From assembly GCA_021819735.1 (NCBI GenBank), contig JAKAFO010000002.1:1-44512 (forward strand): a stretch of 44,512 nucleotides of DNA, read 5' to 3'. The notes beneath the pieces are model-generated. The model did not search any database and was not told the DNA's origin. It saw only the letters and a program-made list of their open reading frames with translations. A program made the position numbers and the translations under genes. Source of the stretch: Deltaproteobacteria bacterium (GTDB lineage Bacteria > Desulfobacterota > Desulfobacteria > Desulfobacterales > Desulfosarcinaceae). Shown in pieces: positions 1-8,613 of the stretch; the stretch's first letter is position 1; each line of letters starts with the position of its first letter.

Positions 1-1040
1 TACGGATCGCGGGCTTCAATAGCCTTGACAAAGGCATAGAGAGTCGAGAGCAGGTTGTTGTAGATGTTTTCGTACAAGGCCAGGTTTTCAATGCCGGTCG
101 AGGCCTTTTTGCTCATGAAATCGAGGTAGTATAAATCTTTTTCGTCAAAACGCCGCTCGCCCCTGTAAATGCCGGCCATCAGGACGCCCAGGACACGGGA
201 CCTGATTTTCAAGGGCACCAGCATGCAGGAAAGAAAATGCTGGGGCAAGCGCTGGCAACCGTTGTTGGCGGCGATGATCAACGGCCGATCGTCCTGGACC
301 ACTTCCTTGATCAGGTCGCAGATTTTATCGGGAGCGGAAATGAGCGCGGCATCGGGTGCTTCCGACGGCGTGCGTTGCATCTGGGCCGGCAGCCATTGTT
401 CACCGGCCGCGGCGATGGGCAAAGGCTGGTTGGAAGCGTCGTTCAACAGGTAGAAGCATGAGCCGTCCGCATCCACGATCTCGACCGCCAGATCCACCAG
501 TTGTTTGAAGATATCGCTGCTTTCGCGCAAGGCGGAAAAATCGGTCATGATCCGGTTCAGGATGTTCAACTCTTCGACTTTATAGATCAGCTCCGCGTTG
601 AGCTTTTCCAGTTGGGCCTTGCCCTCCACCTCTTTGCTGAGGATGACATTTTTGATGAACAGGCGCCGCTCGCGCAGCACCCGCTGGATACACAGCTCCA
701 TCTGCTGCAAGTTGACCGGCTTGACCAGAAAATCCACCACGCCGTTTTTCAAGGTCTGGATGGTGTTGTCCAGGGAGGGATAACCGGTCATGACGATCAC
801 GGGGATGGTGTTGTCCCACTTGCGGATGTGCTCGGCCAGCTCCAATCCGTCCATTTCGGGCATGTTGATGTCGGTAAAGCAGCAATCCACATGCCGCGAC
901 GTCAGCAGTTCCACCGCCTCCTTGCCATTGCTCGCGGAGAGCACGCGATAGCCGCGACCTGTAAAATAGGTGTGGGCGATGTCGATGATGCTCTCTTCGT
1001 CATCGACGAACAGGATTGTCTCTTTCTCTTCGACACTCAT
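1..1040 (-). CDS. Response regulator with GAF domain, probably HD-GYP output (C-terminus cut by window edge)
   Basis: The reading frame begins at an ATG at 1038-1040 and is still open at base 1, so at least 346 residues are present. Residues 1 to about 125 form a receiver domain: an acidic pair in LFVDDEE, the phosphoacceptor Asp in FTDINMPEMDG, then MTGYP and LVKP. A short coiled linker leads to a GAF-type domain that reads through VDADGSCFYLL and LVPLKIRSRVLGVLMAGI. The last visible residues, LLSTLYAFVKAIEARDP, are the usual lead-in to an HD-GYP cyclic-di-GMP phosphodiesterase domain, normally followed by YTxxHSxRV. The HD-GYP part is therefore inferred and lies outside the window. A probable role is two-component control of cyclic-di-GMP breakdown. 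It lies 176 bases downstream of the HMG-CoA-lyase-type gene on the same strand. The ribosome binding site is weak. Confidence 0.85.
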   Translation of the reverse strand, partial: MSVEEKETILFVDDEESIIDIAHTYFTGRGYRVLSASNGKEAVELLTSRHVDCCFTDINMPEMDGLELAEHIRKWDNTIPVIVMTGYPSLDNTIQTLKNGVVDFLVKPVNLQQMELCIQRVLRERRLFIKNVILSKEVEGKAQLEKLNAELIYKVEELNILNRIMTDFSALRESSDIFKQLVDLAVEIVDADGSCFYLLNDASNQPLPIAAAGEQWLPAQMQRTPSEAPDAALISAPDKICDLIKEVVQDDRPLIIAANNGCQRLPQHFLSCMLVPLKIRSRVLGVLMAGIYRGERRFDEKDLYYLDFMSKKASTGIENLALYENIYNNLLSTLYAFVKAIEARDP

Positions 1041-1216
1041 TCGCGTACCTGAAGACCTATCCGAAAAGGACCTGGTTTTTATTACCTATATGCCTGCGCC
1101 GCGACCGCCTTGATGCATCGGCTTGTGGAGGATACGGCCGTGACGACTCAATTTGTTGTATCGACCGCTTTATTTGGAACTTGATGAAAAAAATGAGGGG
1201 AAGCGGCTTGAAGACC

Positions 1217-2134
1217 TTACCGAGGTCCAAAATCGAGGTGGGTGGCGGACAAGCGGTAAATCTTGCCCGGCAGGGGGCGGTTGAAAACCTCCGCCAGGCG
1301 CCGGCTCAATGCCGCTACCCGGCTGATGTCGATGCCCGTGGCGATGCCCAGCCTGTGAAACAAGTAGAGGGCATCTTCCGTGGCGATATTGCCGGCTGCG
1401 CCTGCAATAAAAGGACATCCCCCCAGGCCGCCGAGGGATGTATCGAAATGAGAGATTCCCAATTCGAGCGCGGCCATCACATTGGCCAAGCCCAACCCGC
1501 GGGTATCATGTAAATGCAATCCCACTGGAACGGACCCGGCAATGGGCGCCACGGCGGCCAGCATGCGGCGCACGGTCGGCGGCGCCGCCAGGCCTGTGGT
1601 ATCGGCCAGCACCAACCGATCGATTCTCTGATCCAATAATTGGGCGGCCATTGCAGCCACCCCATCAATGCCGACATCCTCGGGGGTCTCATAGCCGAAG
1701 GCGCACTGGATGCTGGCTCTCACTTTGCGGCCCGCGCCGATGGCCATGGCGAGCATGGGGCCGCTCTGGGCCAAGGCATCGGTTGTCGAAAGGCCCGCAT
1801 TGCGCCGGCTGTGGGCGTCATGGGCCGATAGGGAAATTTCGATCCACGGAATTGCCGTTCGGCAGGCGCGCGCCACGCCCTGGAGATTCAGGGCCAAGGC
1901 GCTGTAGTGCATTCGATCGTGCAGGGGCAGCGCCCCGATCAGGGCCTCGGCATCGGCCATGGCCGGCACCTTTTCGGGATGGACAAAAGCCGTCACCTGG
2001 ATTTCCCTTAGCCCGGCCGAAGCTAAACCGGCAATGAGCGCCAGTTTTTCGGCAGTGGACAACACGCGAAGCTCCATCTGCAAGCCATCGCGGGGGCCCA
2101 CTTCGGTTATATGGACGGTGGGCGGAACACGCAT
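1217..2134 (-). CDS. mvaB: Hydroxymethylglutaryl-CoA lyase family protein
   Basis: A 305-residue protein of the usual length for bacterial HMG-CoA lyases, which cleave 3-hydroxy-3-methylglutaryl-CoA to acetoacetate and acetyl-CoA in leucine and ketone-body catabolism. The N-terminus carries the catalytic/metal motif TEVGPRDGLQ. The TIM barrel continues with the metal-binding VGLHLHDTRG and the C-terminal active-site loop GGLGGCPFIAGAAGNIATED, which holds the signature Cys. The ATG at 2132-2134 is preceded on the minus strand by a clear GGAGG. No leucine-degradation genes lie beside it. It stands alone, upstream of a response regulator and divergent from the lipoprotein gene. A related aldolase of the same DRE-TIM family acting on another acyl-CoA cannot be excluded, because the second motif reads VTAFVHP rather than the SFVSP of the animal enzyme. 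Confidence 0.85.
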   Translation of the reverse strand: MRVPPTVHITEVGPRDGLQMELRVLSTAEKLALIAGLASAGLREIQVTAFVHPEKVPAMADAEALIGALPLHDRMHYSALALNLQGVARACRTAIPWIEISLSAHDAHSRRNAGLSTTDALAQSGPMLAMAIGAGRKVRASIQCAFGYETPEDVGIDGVAAMAAQLLDQRIDRLVLADTTGLAAPPTVRRMLAAVAPIAGSVPVGLHLHDTRGLGLANVMAALELGISHFDTSLGGLGGCPFIAGAAGNIATEDALYLFHRLGIATGIDISRVAALSRRLAEVFNRPLPGKIYRLSATHLDFGPR

Positions 2135-2219
2135 GGGTGCCTCCGATCGAATCCGTTTTCAAATACCCATCGCATGCTTTTATCGTCGATCGCAAGCCTT
2201 GGCGCAATAGTCCTGTTTT

Positions 2220-2239
2220 CCGAACACACCCCTGTTCGG
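2220..2239. promoter_or_regulatory. Inverted repeat, candidate activator or operator site
   Basis: CCGAACA at 2220-2226 and TGTTCGG at 2233-2239 form a perfect 7-bp palindrome with a 6-bp spacer. A further CGAACA lies at 2245-2250. The site is about 120-140 bp upstream of the sigma-54 promoter, a normal distance for an enhancer-type binding site. It is also about 90 bp upstream of the divergent lyase gene, which it could serve instead. The cognate protein is unknown. Confidence 0.45.
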
Positions 2240-2357
2240 CAAAGCGAACATGGACGAAGAATAGAACGCTGCACAATCGCCCAATATATCCCAAGGAGTC
2301 ATCCATCTACCTGAATTTTTGGAATACTTTCCTCCGCGTGCGTCCTTCCTGGCTTAT

Positions 2358-2373
2358 TGGCACATCGCTTGCT
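2358..2373 (+). promoter_or_regulatory. Sigma-54 (-24/-12) promoter for the lipoprotein gene
   Basis: TGGCACATCGCTTGCT matches the sigma-54 consensus TGGCACGNNNNTTGCW at every defined position except one (A for G after TGGCAC), with correct spacing of the GG and GC elements. Transcription should start near 2384, about 60 bases before the lipoprotein ATG. A sigma-54 promoter needs an activator of the NtrC class; three such genes lie in this window. Confidence 0.7.
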
Positions 2374-2446
2374 CATCTGGATACCGCCATTTCCGGATGT
2401 TGATCCTATTTGTTCGTTTCATCTTTAACACCAATGGAGGAGAAGT

Positions 2447-4777
2447 ATGGTTCGGAAGAATTCCAAACGTTCATGCAAACATGCCGCTGCCTGGAGACTG
2501 ACCATGGTGGCGGTGACCACCCTGATTCTAATGGTAGGCTGCGGCGGAGGCGGTTCCAGCAGCAGCGGTTCCAGCGGCGATGTAAGCGCCTTGGCGCTTC
2601 CCGACCGAATCCAATTGTCCAATGCGGACGAGCTCGGCGCCGCCCGAGCCTCCAGGAGTATTTTCAGAGCCGCGGCCCGGGGCGTCTACAGCGACGCCGG
2701 CACCGATTATACCAATGCGGTCAAACGCTCTTGGGTGGACGACACCGATGCCCTGGACATGATCAATACCATTCTAGGTGTATGCAGCGAAACCAGCTAC
2801 TCTGATTTTATCAATGCAGGCCCTTACAAAGCGCTGGTTCGCGATGACGATGACAGCAAGCAGAGCCAATCGGGCAACACCACCACCTCCACCACCACTG
2901 AAACCTTGATGGAGATTATTGTGGATGTAACCCGGGCCAGCAACACCGCCCCCATGATCATCAAAGTCTGGCTTTATGTAAACGGACCCAATGACCAGCC
3001 CATGTTGGTGCGTGGCTATTTCGAAGTTACAGAGGGCGTCAGCGACGCATATCCCTATGGTGCCATGACCGCCCATTTCAAAGGCAACATGGTGAACGAA
3101 GATGGCAATGAAGGCCTGGAAGTGATGCAGATGGCCTTGAGCGTCAGCGCCGAAGACGGCAATGTGGTCATCGAGAACGTGGACGACGAGGGCATAACCG
3201 GCGAATGGGTAAGTCACCGCAAGGTGCGCGTGGTGGCCAATGCCGATGTGACCCAAGGCAATGCCTATGTCTCTGACCAGGAGACCGAATGGAGCGAAGC
3301 AGAAGGGCGGAACATCCTGCCTCCAGTCACTGTCTCACAGATCGCTTTTAATGAAACCTACTTCAAGGAGACCGAAGAGGGCCAGGACCCGGCGGTCTAC
3401 GCCAAGGATGATCTCAAACATCGCATCTACCGCTATAAGCTGTTCGACGCCGAAACCGGCGCCGAGACCGTGCTGAACTCCGGTTTCCCCATCGAGTTCG
3501 AAACCGATTCAGGCACTAAAAACGGTTATGTGGGCTACTATGGGCTGTGGACCAACAACAACCTCACCCTGGCCAGCGGCGCCACGGTCAGCGACATGGA
3601 TGGCAATGAATATACCGTATTCCGCGCGGCTGGCAAGCTGACCAAACACACGGCCAGCGAGATTCAGCTGGGAGAATTGGTCGGCGCGGAAATGTCCAAA
3701 TGGGCTGATGGTGTGGATTCCATTGTGGCCTGGAACGGCTCGATCTTCAGGAAAATCGGATACCGGGACCAGAGCAATGGCCAGATCGTCTACTATGCCG
3801 AAGGGGATATTACCCCAGTCACCTTCAACCAATGGGAAGGCGCCTGGTGCGAATCGCTCAAATCTTATCTGCCTATCGGCAACCTCTATGCCGATACGGA
3901 CTTTAATCCCATGACCCCGGTCGATCCGCCCACAAACAGCAGCATATTGTCTTATCATACCGAACAGACCCTCTCGCCCAGCGAAGCTGCGGACCTCACC
4001 CTCTACACCTGGTCCTTCGCGCTGGATATGCCGATCGAGCAAGCAGACGTGAATAATGTACAAGCTTTACAAAGCGCCTATTGGGGCAATGAGTCGGAAA
4101 AGACCTTCCGCTTCATTGCTTCCGAGATGATGTTGTACGATGCAGCCGAGGAAAATCAAGTCTCCCTTTCCGGCATGGACATCCCTGAAGGAAACATGTT
4201 GCAGTGGGGCTACCACCTCGGGCCGCTCACCACTGAGCGTTATTACGATGGTACAGACCCTGATCAGACACCCTATTTCTGGGAAGCAAATAACGCGGAA
4301 GTGTATTACACTTGGAACACCGGCACGGATCAGTGGAACCAGTACGTCACGGTAAGGGATGCCAACGGCAATTTCGCCTCTTTCGATCCGCCCCTTTCCT
4401 TCGCCTATACCCATAGCGCGGCCAATGATGCCAATGGAGACGACGCCAATGACGGCAAGAGGTTCCGCCTGGAGTATGACGGCTTCTCCCTGAACATGCC
4501 GTGGGCCTACAATCCCGAGAGCGGCCAATGGGAGCCCCAGATCAACCTGGCCGACGGCACGCAACTGGAAGACGCCGATGGCAACCAATACGTGGTCAAG
4601 GGAATTGAAGAGTGCCTGATTATGAACGCGGTGGAGGATCCTACCGGCATCACCTTCGAAAACGAAGAAGAAGTCGGTGAACCCACGCTGACCTACGATT
4701 CGTCCCAAACCGATTTAGTGGGAGAGGTACCCACCGATGTCGTGCTCAGAGTCATCAAGGGTGAAGTGATCGAATAG
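2447..4777 (+). CDS. Large secreted lipoprotein of unknown function
   Basis: A 776-residue protein that I do not recognise. The N-terminus is a lipoprotein signal: a basic start (MVRKNSKRSCK), a hydrophobic stretch near residues 18-30 and a lipobox-like LMVGC with the acylated Cys at residue 32, followed by a flexible Gly/Ser linker. The rest is acidic and rich in Asp, Asn, Gly, Tyr and Trp, with no membrane segment and no enzyme motif I can name. Near residue 660 there is a run of Asp/Asn-rich turns (DANGDDANDG) that might bind calcium. Its composition suggests a beta-rich domain at the outer membrane or cell surface. The start is fixed by a GGAGG sequence 8 bases upstream. The gene has its own sigma-54 promoter and terminator, so it is probably a single-gene unit expressed under special conditions. 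Confidence 0.8.
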   Translation: MVRKNSKRSCKHAAAWRLTMVAVTTLILMVGCGGGGSSSSGSSGDVSALALPDRIQLSNADELGAARASRSIFRAAARGVYSDAGTDYTNAVKRSWVDDTDALDMINTILGVCSETSYSDFINAGPYKALVRDDDDSKQSQSGNTTTSTTTETLMEIIVDVTRASNTAPMIIKVWLYVNGPNDQPMLVRGYFEVTEGVSDAYPYGAMTAHFKGNMVNEDGNEGLEVMQMALSVSAEDGNVVIENVDDEGITGEWVSHRKVRVVANADVTQGNAYVSDQETEWSEAEGRNILPPVTVSQIAFNETYFKETEEGQDPAVYAKDDLKHRIYRYKLFDAETGAETVLNSGFPIEFETDSGTKNGYVGYYGLWTNNNLTLASGATVSDMDGNEYTVFRAAGKLTKHTASEIQLGELVGAEMSKWADGVDSIVAWNGSIFRKIGYRDQSNGQIVYYAEGDITPVTFNQWEGAWCESLKSYLPIGNLYADTDFNPMTPVDPPTNSSILSYHTEQTLSPSEAADLTLYTWSFALDMPIEQADVNNVQALQSAYWGNESEKTFRFIASEMMLYDAAEENQVSLSGMDIPEGNMLQWGYHLGPLTTERYYDGTDPDQTPYFWEANNAEVYYTWNTGTDQWNQYVTVRDANGNFASFDPPLSFAYTHSAANDANGDDANDGKRFRLEYDGFSLNMPWAYNPESGQWEPQINLADGTQLEDADGNQYVVKGIEECLIMNAVEDPTGITFENEEEVGEPTLTYDSSQTDLVGEVPTDVVLRVIKGEVIE

Positions 4778-4808
4778 GCCAACATCCGCGTTCACCGCAC
4801 CCATGATC

Positions 4809-4847
4809 AGCGGGGTCCCGCCAGTCCGGGACCCCGCTCTTTTTTTA
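4809..4847 (+). terminator. Rho-independent terminator after the lipoprotein gene
   Basis: A perfect 12-bp GC-rich stem (4809-4820 with 4827-4838) with a 6-base loop is followed by a T-rich tract ending near 4847. It begins 31 bases after the lipoprotein stop codon and should isolate that gene from the glycosyltransferase downstream. Confidence 0.92.
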
Positions 4848-4938
4848 TCCTTGACCCTGAAACGCCATCCGGGATATCTGATTCGGCTCGGATAGTCGAT
4901 CATACGCAGAAAAATCAGCATAAATCGTTGGTGATGCC

Positions 4939-6219
4939 TTGCCCACCCGTTCATCTTCTTCACATCTGCCCGGAATCAACGACCGCCCCCTGCGTATCGG
5001 CTTGCTCAGCTACCGGAGCAACCCCCACTGCGGCGGGCAAGGGGTCTATGTGCGCCATCTGAGCCATGCGCTCTGTAAGCTGGGCCACACAGTGGATGTG
5101 ATCTCAGGCCCGCCTTATCCCATATTGGATAACGGTGCCCGCTTGCACCCGCTGCCCAGCCTCGATCTCTACAACCCGGAGGACCTTTTCCGGACACCCA
5201 CGGCCAGGGAACTGTTCGACCCTATCAATATGATCGAGTGGGTCGGGGTCTCCACCATGGGCTTCAGCGAGCCGCTCACCTTCGGGTTGCGGGCCTGGCG
5301 CTTGCTCAAGGCGCATAACGGCTACGACATTCTGCACGACAACCAATGTCTTTCCTACGGCATTTGGGCCTTGGCTCGCAGATTGCCCACCGTGGCCACC
5401 ATCCACCATCCCATCACCGTGGACCGGGACCTGGCCATTCAAGCGGAAACCAAGCTCTGGAAAAAGGCCAAGCACCTGCGCTGGTACAGTTTCATCGGCA
5501 TGCAAAAGCGCGTGGCACCCAAGCTCAAGCGCATCATAACCGTCTCGACCTGCGCCCGGGAAGATATCCGGCGCGAGTTCCGCATTCCGGCCGAACGCTT
5601 CAGCGTCGTGCCCAACGGCATCGATACGGATAGCTTCCATCCGCTGCCGGGGGTCGCGCGGGAACCGTTCCGCCTGATGGTCACCAACAGCTCGGACATC
5701 GCTTTAAAAGGACTGCACATTCTGCTGCAGGCCGTGGCGCACCTGCTGCCGACGCATCCCCAATTGAAACTGGTGGTGGTGGGCATGCCCAAGGAAAAAA
5801 GCCCCATTTTCGAACTGATCCGGGCGCTGGGCATCGGCGCCCATGTGCGCTTCACGGGCCGGATTCCCCAGGACGAGTATCTATATCAATATGCCCGCGC
5901 CTGGGCGGCGGTGGTCCCTTCGCTCTATGAGGGTTTCGGGCTTCCGGCCGGCGAGGCCATGGCCTGCGGCGTTCCGGTCGTCAGCACCACGGGCGGCGCC
6001 CTACCCGAGGTGGTTGGGGATGCGGGGCTGCTGGTGCCGCCGGGAGATCCTGTGGCCCTGGCCGCAGCCATTGCCCGGGTGTGCGACGATGCCCAGTTCG
6101 CCAAAGCCTTGAGCCAAAGAGGATATCAACGGGTCATGACCCATTTCACCTGGGAAGCGGCCGCGCGCCAGACGGTTGCGGCCTACCATCAGACGATCCA
6201 TGATCACCGTCGACCTTAA
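4939..6219 (+). CDS. Glycosyltransferase family 4
   Basis: A 426-residue GT-B fold glycosyltransferase that transfers a sugar from a nucleotide-sugar donor, probably in surface polysaccharide or glycolipid synthesis at the cytoplasmic face of the membrane. The N-terminal acceptor domain opens with RIGLLSYRSNPHCGGQGVYV, the glycine-rich loop typical of GT4. The C-terminal donor domain has SLYEGFGLPAGEAMACG, the E-x7-E retaining motif, followed by the P-V-V-S-T-T-G-G and EVVGDAGLLVPPGD elements. The start chosen is TTG at 4939, because an in-frame stop at 4921 excludes anything longer and no ATG or GTG precedes the fold. Its 3' end overlaps the methyltransferase gene by 20 bases, so the two are translationally coupled. 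The exact sugar cannot be told. Confidence 0.88.
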   Translation: MPTRSSSSHLPGINDRPLRIGLLSYRSNPHCGGQGVYVRHLSHALCKLGHTVDVISGPPYPILDNGARLHPLPSLDLYNPEDLFRTPTARELFDPINMIEWVGVSTMGFSEPLTFGLRAWRLLKAHNGYDILHDNQCLSYGIWALARRLPTVATIHHPITVDRDLAIQAETKLWKKAKHLRWYSFIGMQKRVAPKLKRIITVSTCAREDIRREFRIPAERFSVVPNGIDTDSFHPLPGVAREPFRLMVTNSSDIALKGLHILLQAVAHLLPTHPQLKLVVVGMPKEKSPIFELIRALGIGAHVRFTGRIPQDEYLYQYARAWAAVVPSLYEGFGLPAGEAMACGVPVVSTTGGALPEVVGDAGLLVPPGDPVALAAAIARVCDDAQFAKALSQRGYQRVMTHFTWEAAARQTVAAYHQTIHDHRRP

Positions 6220-6937
6220 CTGCCTGCAACTGTCCCCCGGCAGCCGCATCTTGGACATCGGGTGCGGCTCGGGCCGTCATGTGGCCGCGGCTTATGCGAT
6301 CGAAAGCGCTATCGTGATCGGCGCCGATGCCAACTTCGAAGACCTGACCAAAGCCCGATCGCGCCTTCAATACCACGACCAACTGGGAGCCCACGGCAAC
6401 GGGCGCTGGAGCCTTGCGGCTTCCGACATCAATCAGCTTCCTTTTGGGGATGCGACCTTCGACCTGGTGATCTGCTCCGAAGTGCTGGAACATGTGCCCA
6501 ATCACCTCGGTGCCATGGCCGAAATCGTACGCGTGCTCAAGCCGGGATGTTCTCTGGTGGTGAGCGTGCCGCGCGAATGGCCCGAAACGCTCTGCTGGCG
6601 ACTTTCGTCGCAATACCGTTGCCTGCCGGGCGGTCACATCCGCATCTACAAGGCCGATCGATTGCTTCGACAGGTGGAATCTTTCGGCGTCCGCCACTTC
6701 CACACCCATTTTGCCCATAGCCTGCACAGCCCCTTCTGGTGGCTCAAATGCATCGTTGGCGTCCAGAGGGAGGATCTCTGGCCGGTGAGGCTTTACCATC
6801 GCTTCCTGGTCTGGGACATGATGCAAAAGCCCCGCTTGACACGCACATTGGAGCGCTGGCTCAACCCTTTCATGGGCAAAAGCGTCGTGTTCTACTTCCG
6901 CAAATCCACCCCGGCGGACCAGAGGCCCGCTGGATAA
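6200..6937 (+). CDS. Class I SAM-dependent methyltransferase
   Basis: A 245-residue Rossmann-fold methyltransferase of the Methyltransf_11 type. Motif I is ILDIGCGSGRH near residue 15, and the motif-IV region reads DLVICSEVLEHVPN, a common pattern in small-molecule and sugar methyltransferases. The ATG at 6200 lies inside the end of the glycosyltransferase gene. A TTG at 6176 would add eight residues but is less likely, since the fold begins soon after MITVDL. The overlap suggests that it modifies the product of that glycosyltransferase or a polysaccharide made by the same pathway. The C-terminal third is poorly conserved and probably determines the substrate, which I cannot name. Confidence 0.85.
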   Translation: MITVDLNCLQLSPGSRILDIGCGSGRHVAAAYAIESAIVIGADANFEDLTKARSRLQYHDQLGAHGNGRWSLAASDINQLPFGDATFDLVICSEVLEHVPNHLGAMAEIVRVLKPGCSLVVSVPREWPETLCWRLSSQYRCLPGGHIRIYKADRLLRQVESFGVRHFHTHFAHSLHSPFWWLKCIVGVQREDLWPVRLYHRFLVWDMMQKPRLTRTLERWLNPFMGKSVVFYFRKSTPADQRPAG

Positions 6938-7048
6938 AACGCCGGCATCGCCTCATCGGCCCACTTGGCCTTTCTAAAGATTTGCCCTGCTCCGCCGATA
7001 CCCTTGGCAGAACCATACAGCGTATCTCAGACCGAGCCGAGGGCGAGC

Positions 7049-8464
7049 ATGAACGACATTCTGATCATCGACGACGATCCCGGAATCAATACCATGTTGG
7101 CCAATGTGGCCAAACGCATGGGATGCCAGGCCCGCTGTGCCGATACGGCTCGGCAGGGATGGGATGCCATCCAGAAGGATGCGTTCGATCTGGTACTTTT
7201 GGATGTTGGATTGCCCGATGGGAACGGCCTGCACATTCTGCCGCGCATTCGGCAAATCGCCAATGCACCCGAAGTGATTATCATCACCGGCAATGGCGAT
7301 CCCAATGCCGCTGAATTGGCCATTAAGAACGGTGCTTGGGATTATATGGTCAAGCCGGCCGGCCTCCATGAGATGATGCTGAAAATCGAACGCGCCCTGA
7401 CCTACCACAAGACAAAAATCGCCCATGACCGGCCCAGGTTGCTCAAGCGCGATAACATTGTCGGTCAAAGCCCCGTGCTCAATGCCGTTCTGGAACGTGT
7501 GGCCCATGCAGCCACCACGGAATCCAATGTCCTGATCTGCGGCGAAACCGGAACCGGCAAGGAGCTGCTGGCCCGTGCCATTCACGAAAACAGCGGTCGG
7601 GCTGACTATCCCTTCGTGGTGGTGGATTGTACCTCCCTACCGGAAAACCTGGTGGAAAGCCTGCTCTTCGGGCATGCCCGTGGGGCCTTTACCGGCGCTG
7701 ACAAGGATCGGGATGGATTGATCCGACAGGCCCATGGCGGCACCCTACTGCTGGATGAAATCGGCGAGATGCCGCTATCGATTCAGAAGAAGTTCCTGCG
7801 CGTGATTCAGGAAAGACGCCTGCGGCCCGTCAGCGGTCAAAGTGAAGTTGCCGTGGATTTCAGGTTGATCGCGGCCACCAACCGGGACCTGGAAACCATG
7901 GTCGCCAAGGGCTTATTTCGCAGCGACCTGCTGTTCCGGTTGCGCACCTTGAGCATCGATACACCGCCTTTGCGCCAGCGCCCCCAGGATATCCAATGTC
8001 TGGCCATCCATTACCTCAACCGCCTGTGCAGCCTCAACAGGAAGGAAACCAAAGGGCTCTCGGTGGACTTTATCGATGCACTGCAACGCTACAACTGGCC
8101 GGGCAACGTCCGCGAGCTGTTTCATGCCCTCGAAGAGACGCTCTGTTCAGCCGGCCCCGAACCGACCCTTTACCCTCATCATCTGCCCGTGCATATCCGG
8201 GCCACCCTGGCCCGCATGGCGGTCAAGGGCATCCCTGCCGAGACCGGATCTCATTCGGCGAGAGGGTTTGCCCCCATCGAATGGCACGATGAAGGATGCC
8301 CCGCAATAGCAACCTATCGCGAATTTATGGATCGGCACTATCTGGAGCGTTTGCTGCAGGCCACTCAAGGCAATCGCAAGGAAGCTTGCCAGATATCAGG
8401 GTTGTCCCGCACGCGGCTATTTGAACTACTGAAAAAACATGGTCTGTCCGGCCAGCATGCCTGA
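7049..8464 (+). CDS. NtrC-family sigma-54-dependent response regulator
   Basis: A 471-residue three-domain regulator. Residues 1-120 are a receiver with the acidic pair in IIDDDPG, phosphoacceptor Asp52 in LLLDVGLPDG and the conserved Lys in MVKPAG. Residues about 140-380 are the AAA+ sigma-54 activation domain: Walker A GETGTGKE (165-172), the sigma-54 contact loop GAFTGA (212-217), Walker B LLLDEIGE, both arginine fingers in FRSDLLFRL, and sensor II in WPGNVREL. The C-terminus is a Fis-type helix-turn-helix (NRKEACQISGLSRTRLFELL). All catalytic motifs are canonical, unlike the two activators at 13.7-16.6 kb. The ATG at 7049 has GAGGGCGAG just upstream. It follows the methyltransferase by 111 bases. 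No cognate kinase is directly adjacent; the orphan kinases starting at 9518 and 11729 are the nearest candidates. Confidence 0.95.
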   Translation: MNDILIIDDDPGINTMLANVAKRMGCQARCADTARQGWDAIQKDAFDLVLLDVGLPDGNGLHILPRIRQIANAPEVIIITGNGDPNAAELAIKNGAWDYMVKPAGLHEMMLKIERALTYHKTKIAHDRPRLLKRDNIVGQSPVLNAVLERVAHAATTESNVLICGETGTGKELLARAIHENSGRADYPFVVVDCTSLPENLVESLLFGHARGAFTGADKDRDGLIRQAHGGTLLLDEIGEMPLSIQKKFLRVIQERRLRPVSGQSEVAVDFRLIAATNRDLETMVAKGLFRSDLLFRLRTLSIDTPPLRQRPQDIQCLAIHYLNRLCSLNRKETKGLSVDFIDALQRYNWPGNVRELFHALEETLCSAGPEPTLYPHHLPVHIRATLARMAVKGIPAETGSHSARGFAPIEWHDEGCPAIATYREFMDRHYLERLLQATQGNRKEACQISGLSRTRLFELLKKHGLSGQHA

Positions 8465-8613
8465 GTTCGAAACTATCTGAATACTATTTTCTTCGGTCAG
8501 GAGGGTATGGCCCGCGTGGCGGCCCGCTTCCCTTCTAATGATGATTGGAGATTACAGCAGCCGCTACCGCTGCTTGTCGTTGCGCGGCCTTAGAAGCATC
8601 ATCTTAATACTTC

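Larger units (their letters stand above)
2135..2446. other. Divergent intergenic region, 312 bp
   Basis: This is the only gap over 300 bases without a gene in the window. It separates the minus-strand lyase gene from the plus-strand lipoprotein gene. It holds a 7-bp inverted repeat (2220-2239), a third copy of its half-site (2245-2250) and a sigma-54 promoter (2358-2373). I see no convincing small gene in it. Confidence 0.7.
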
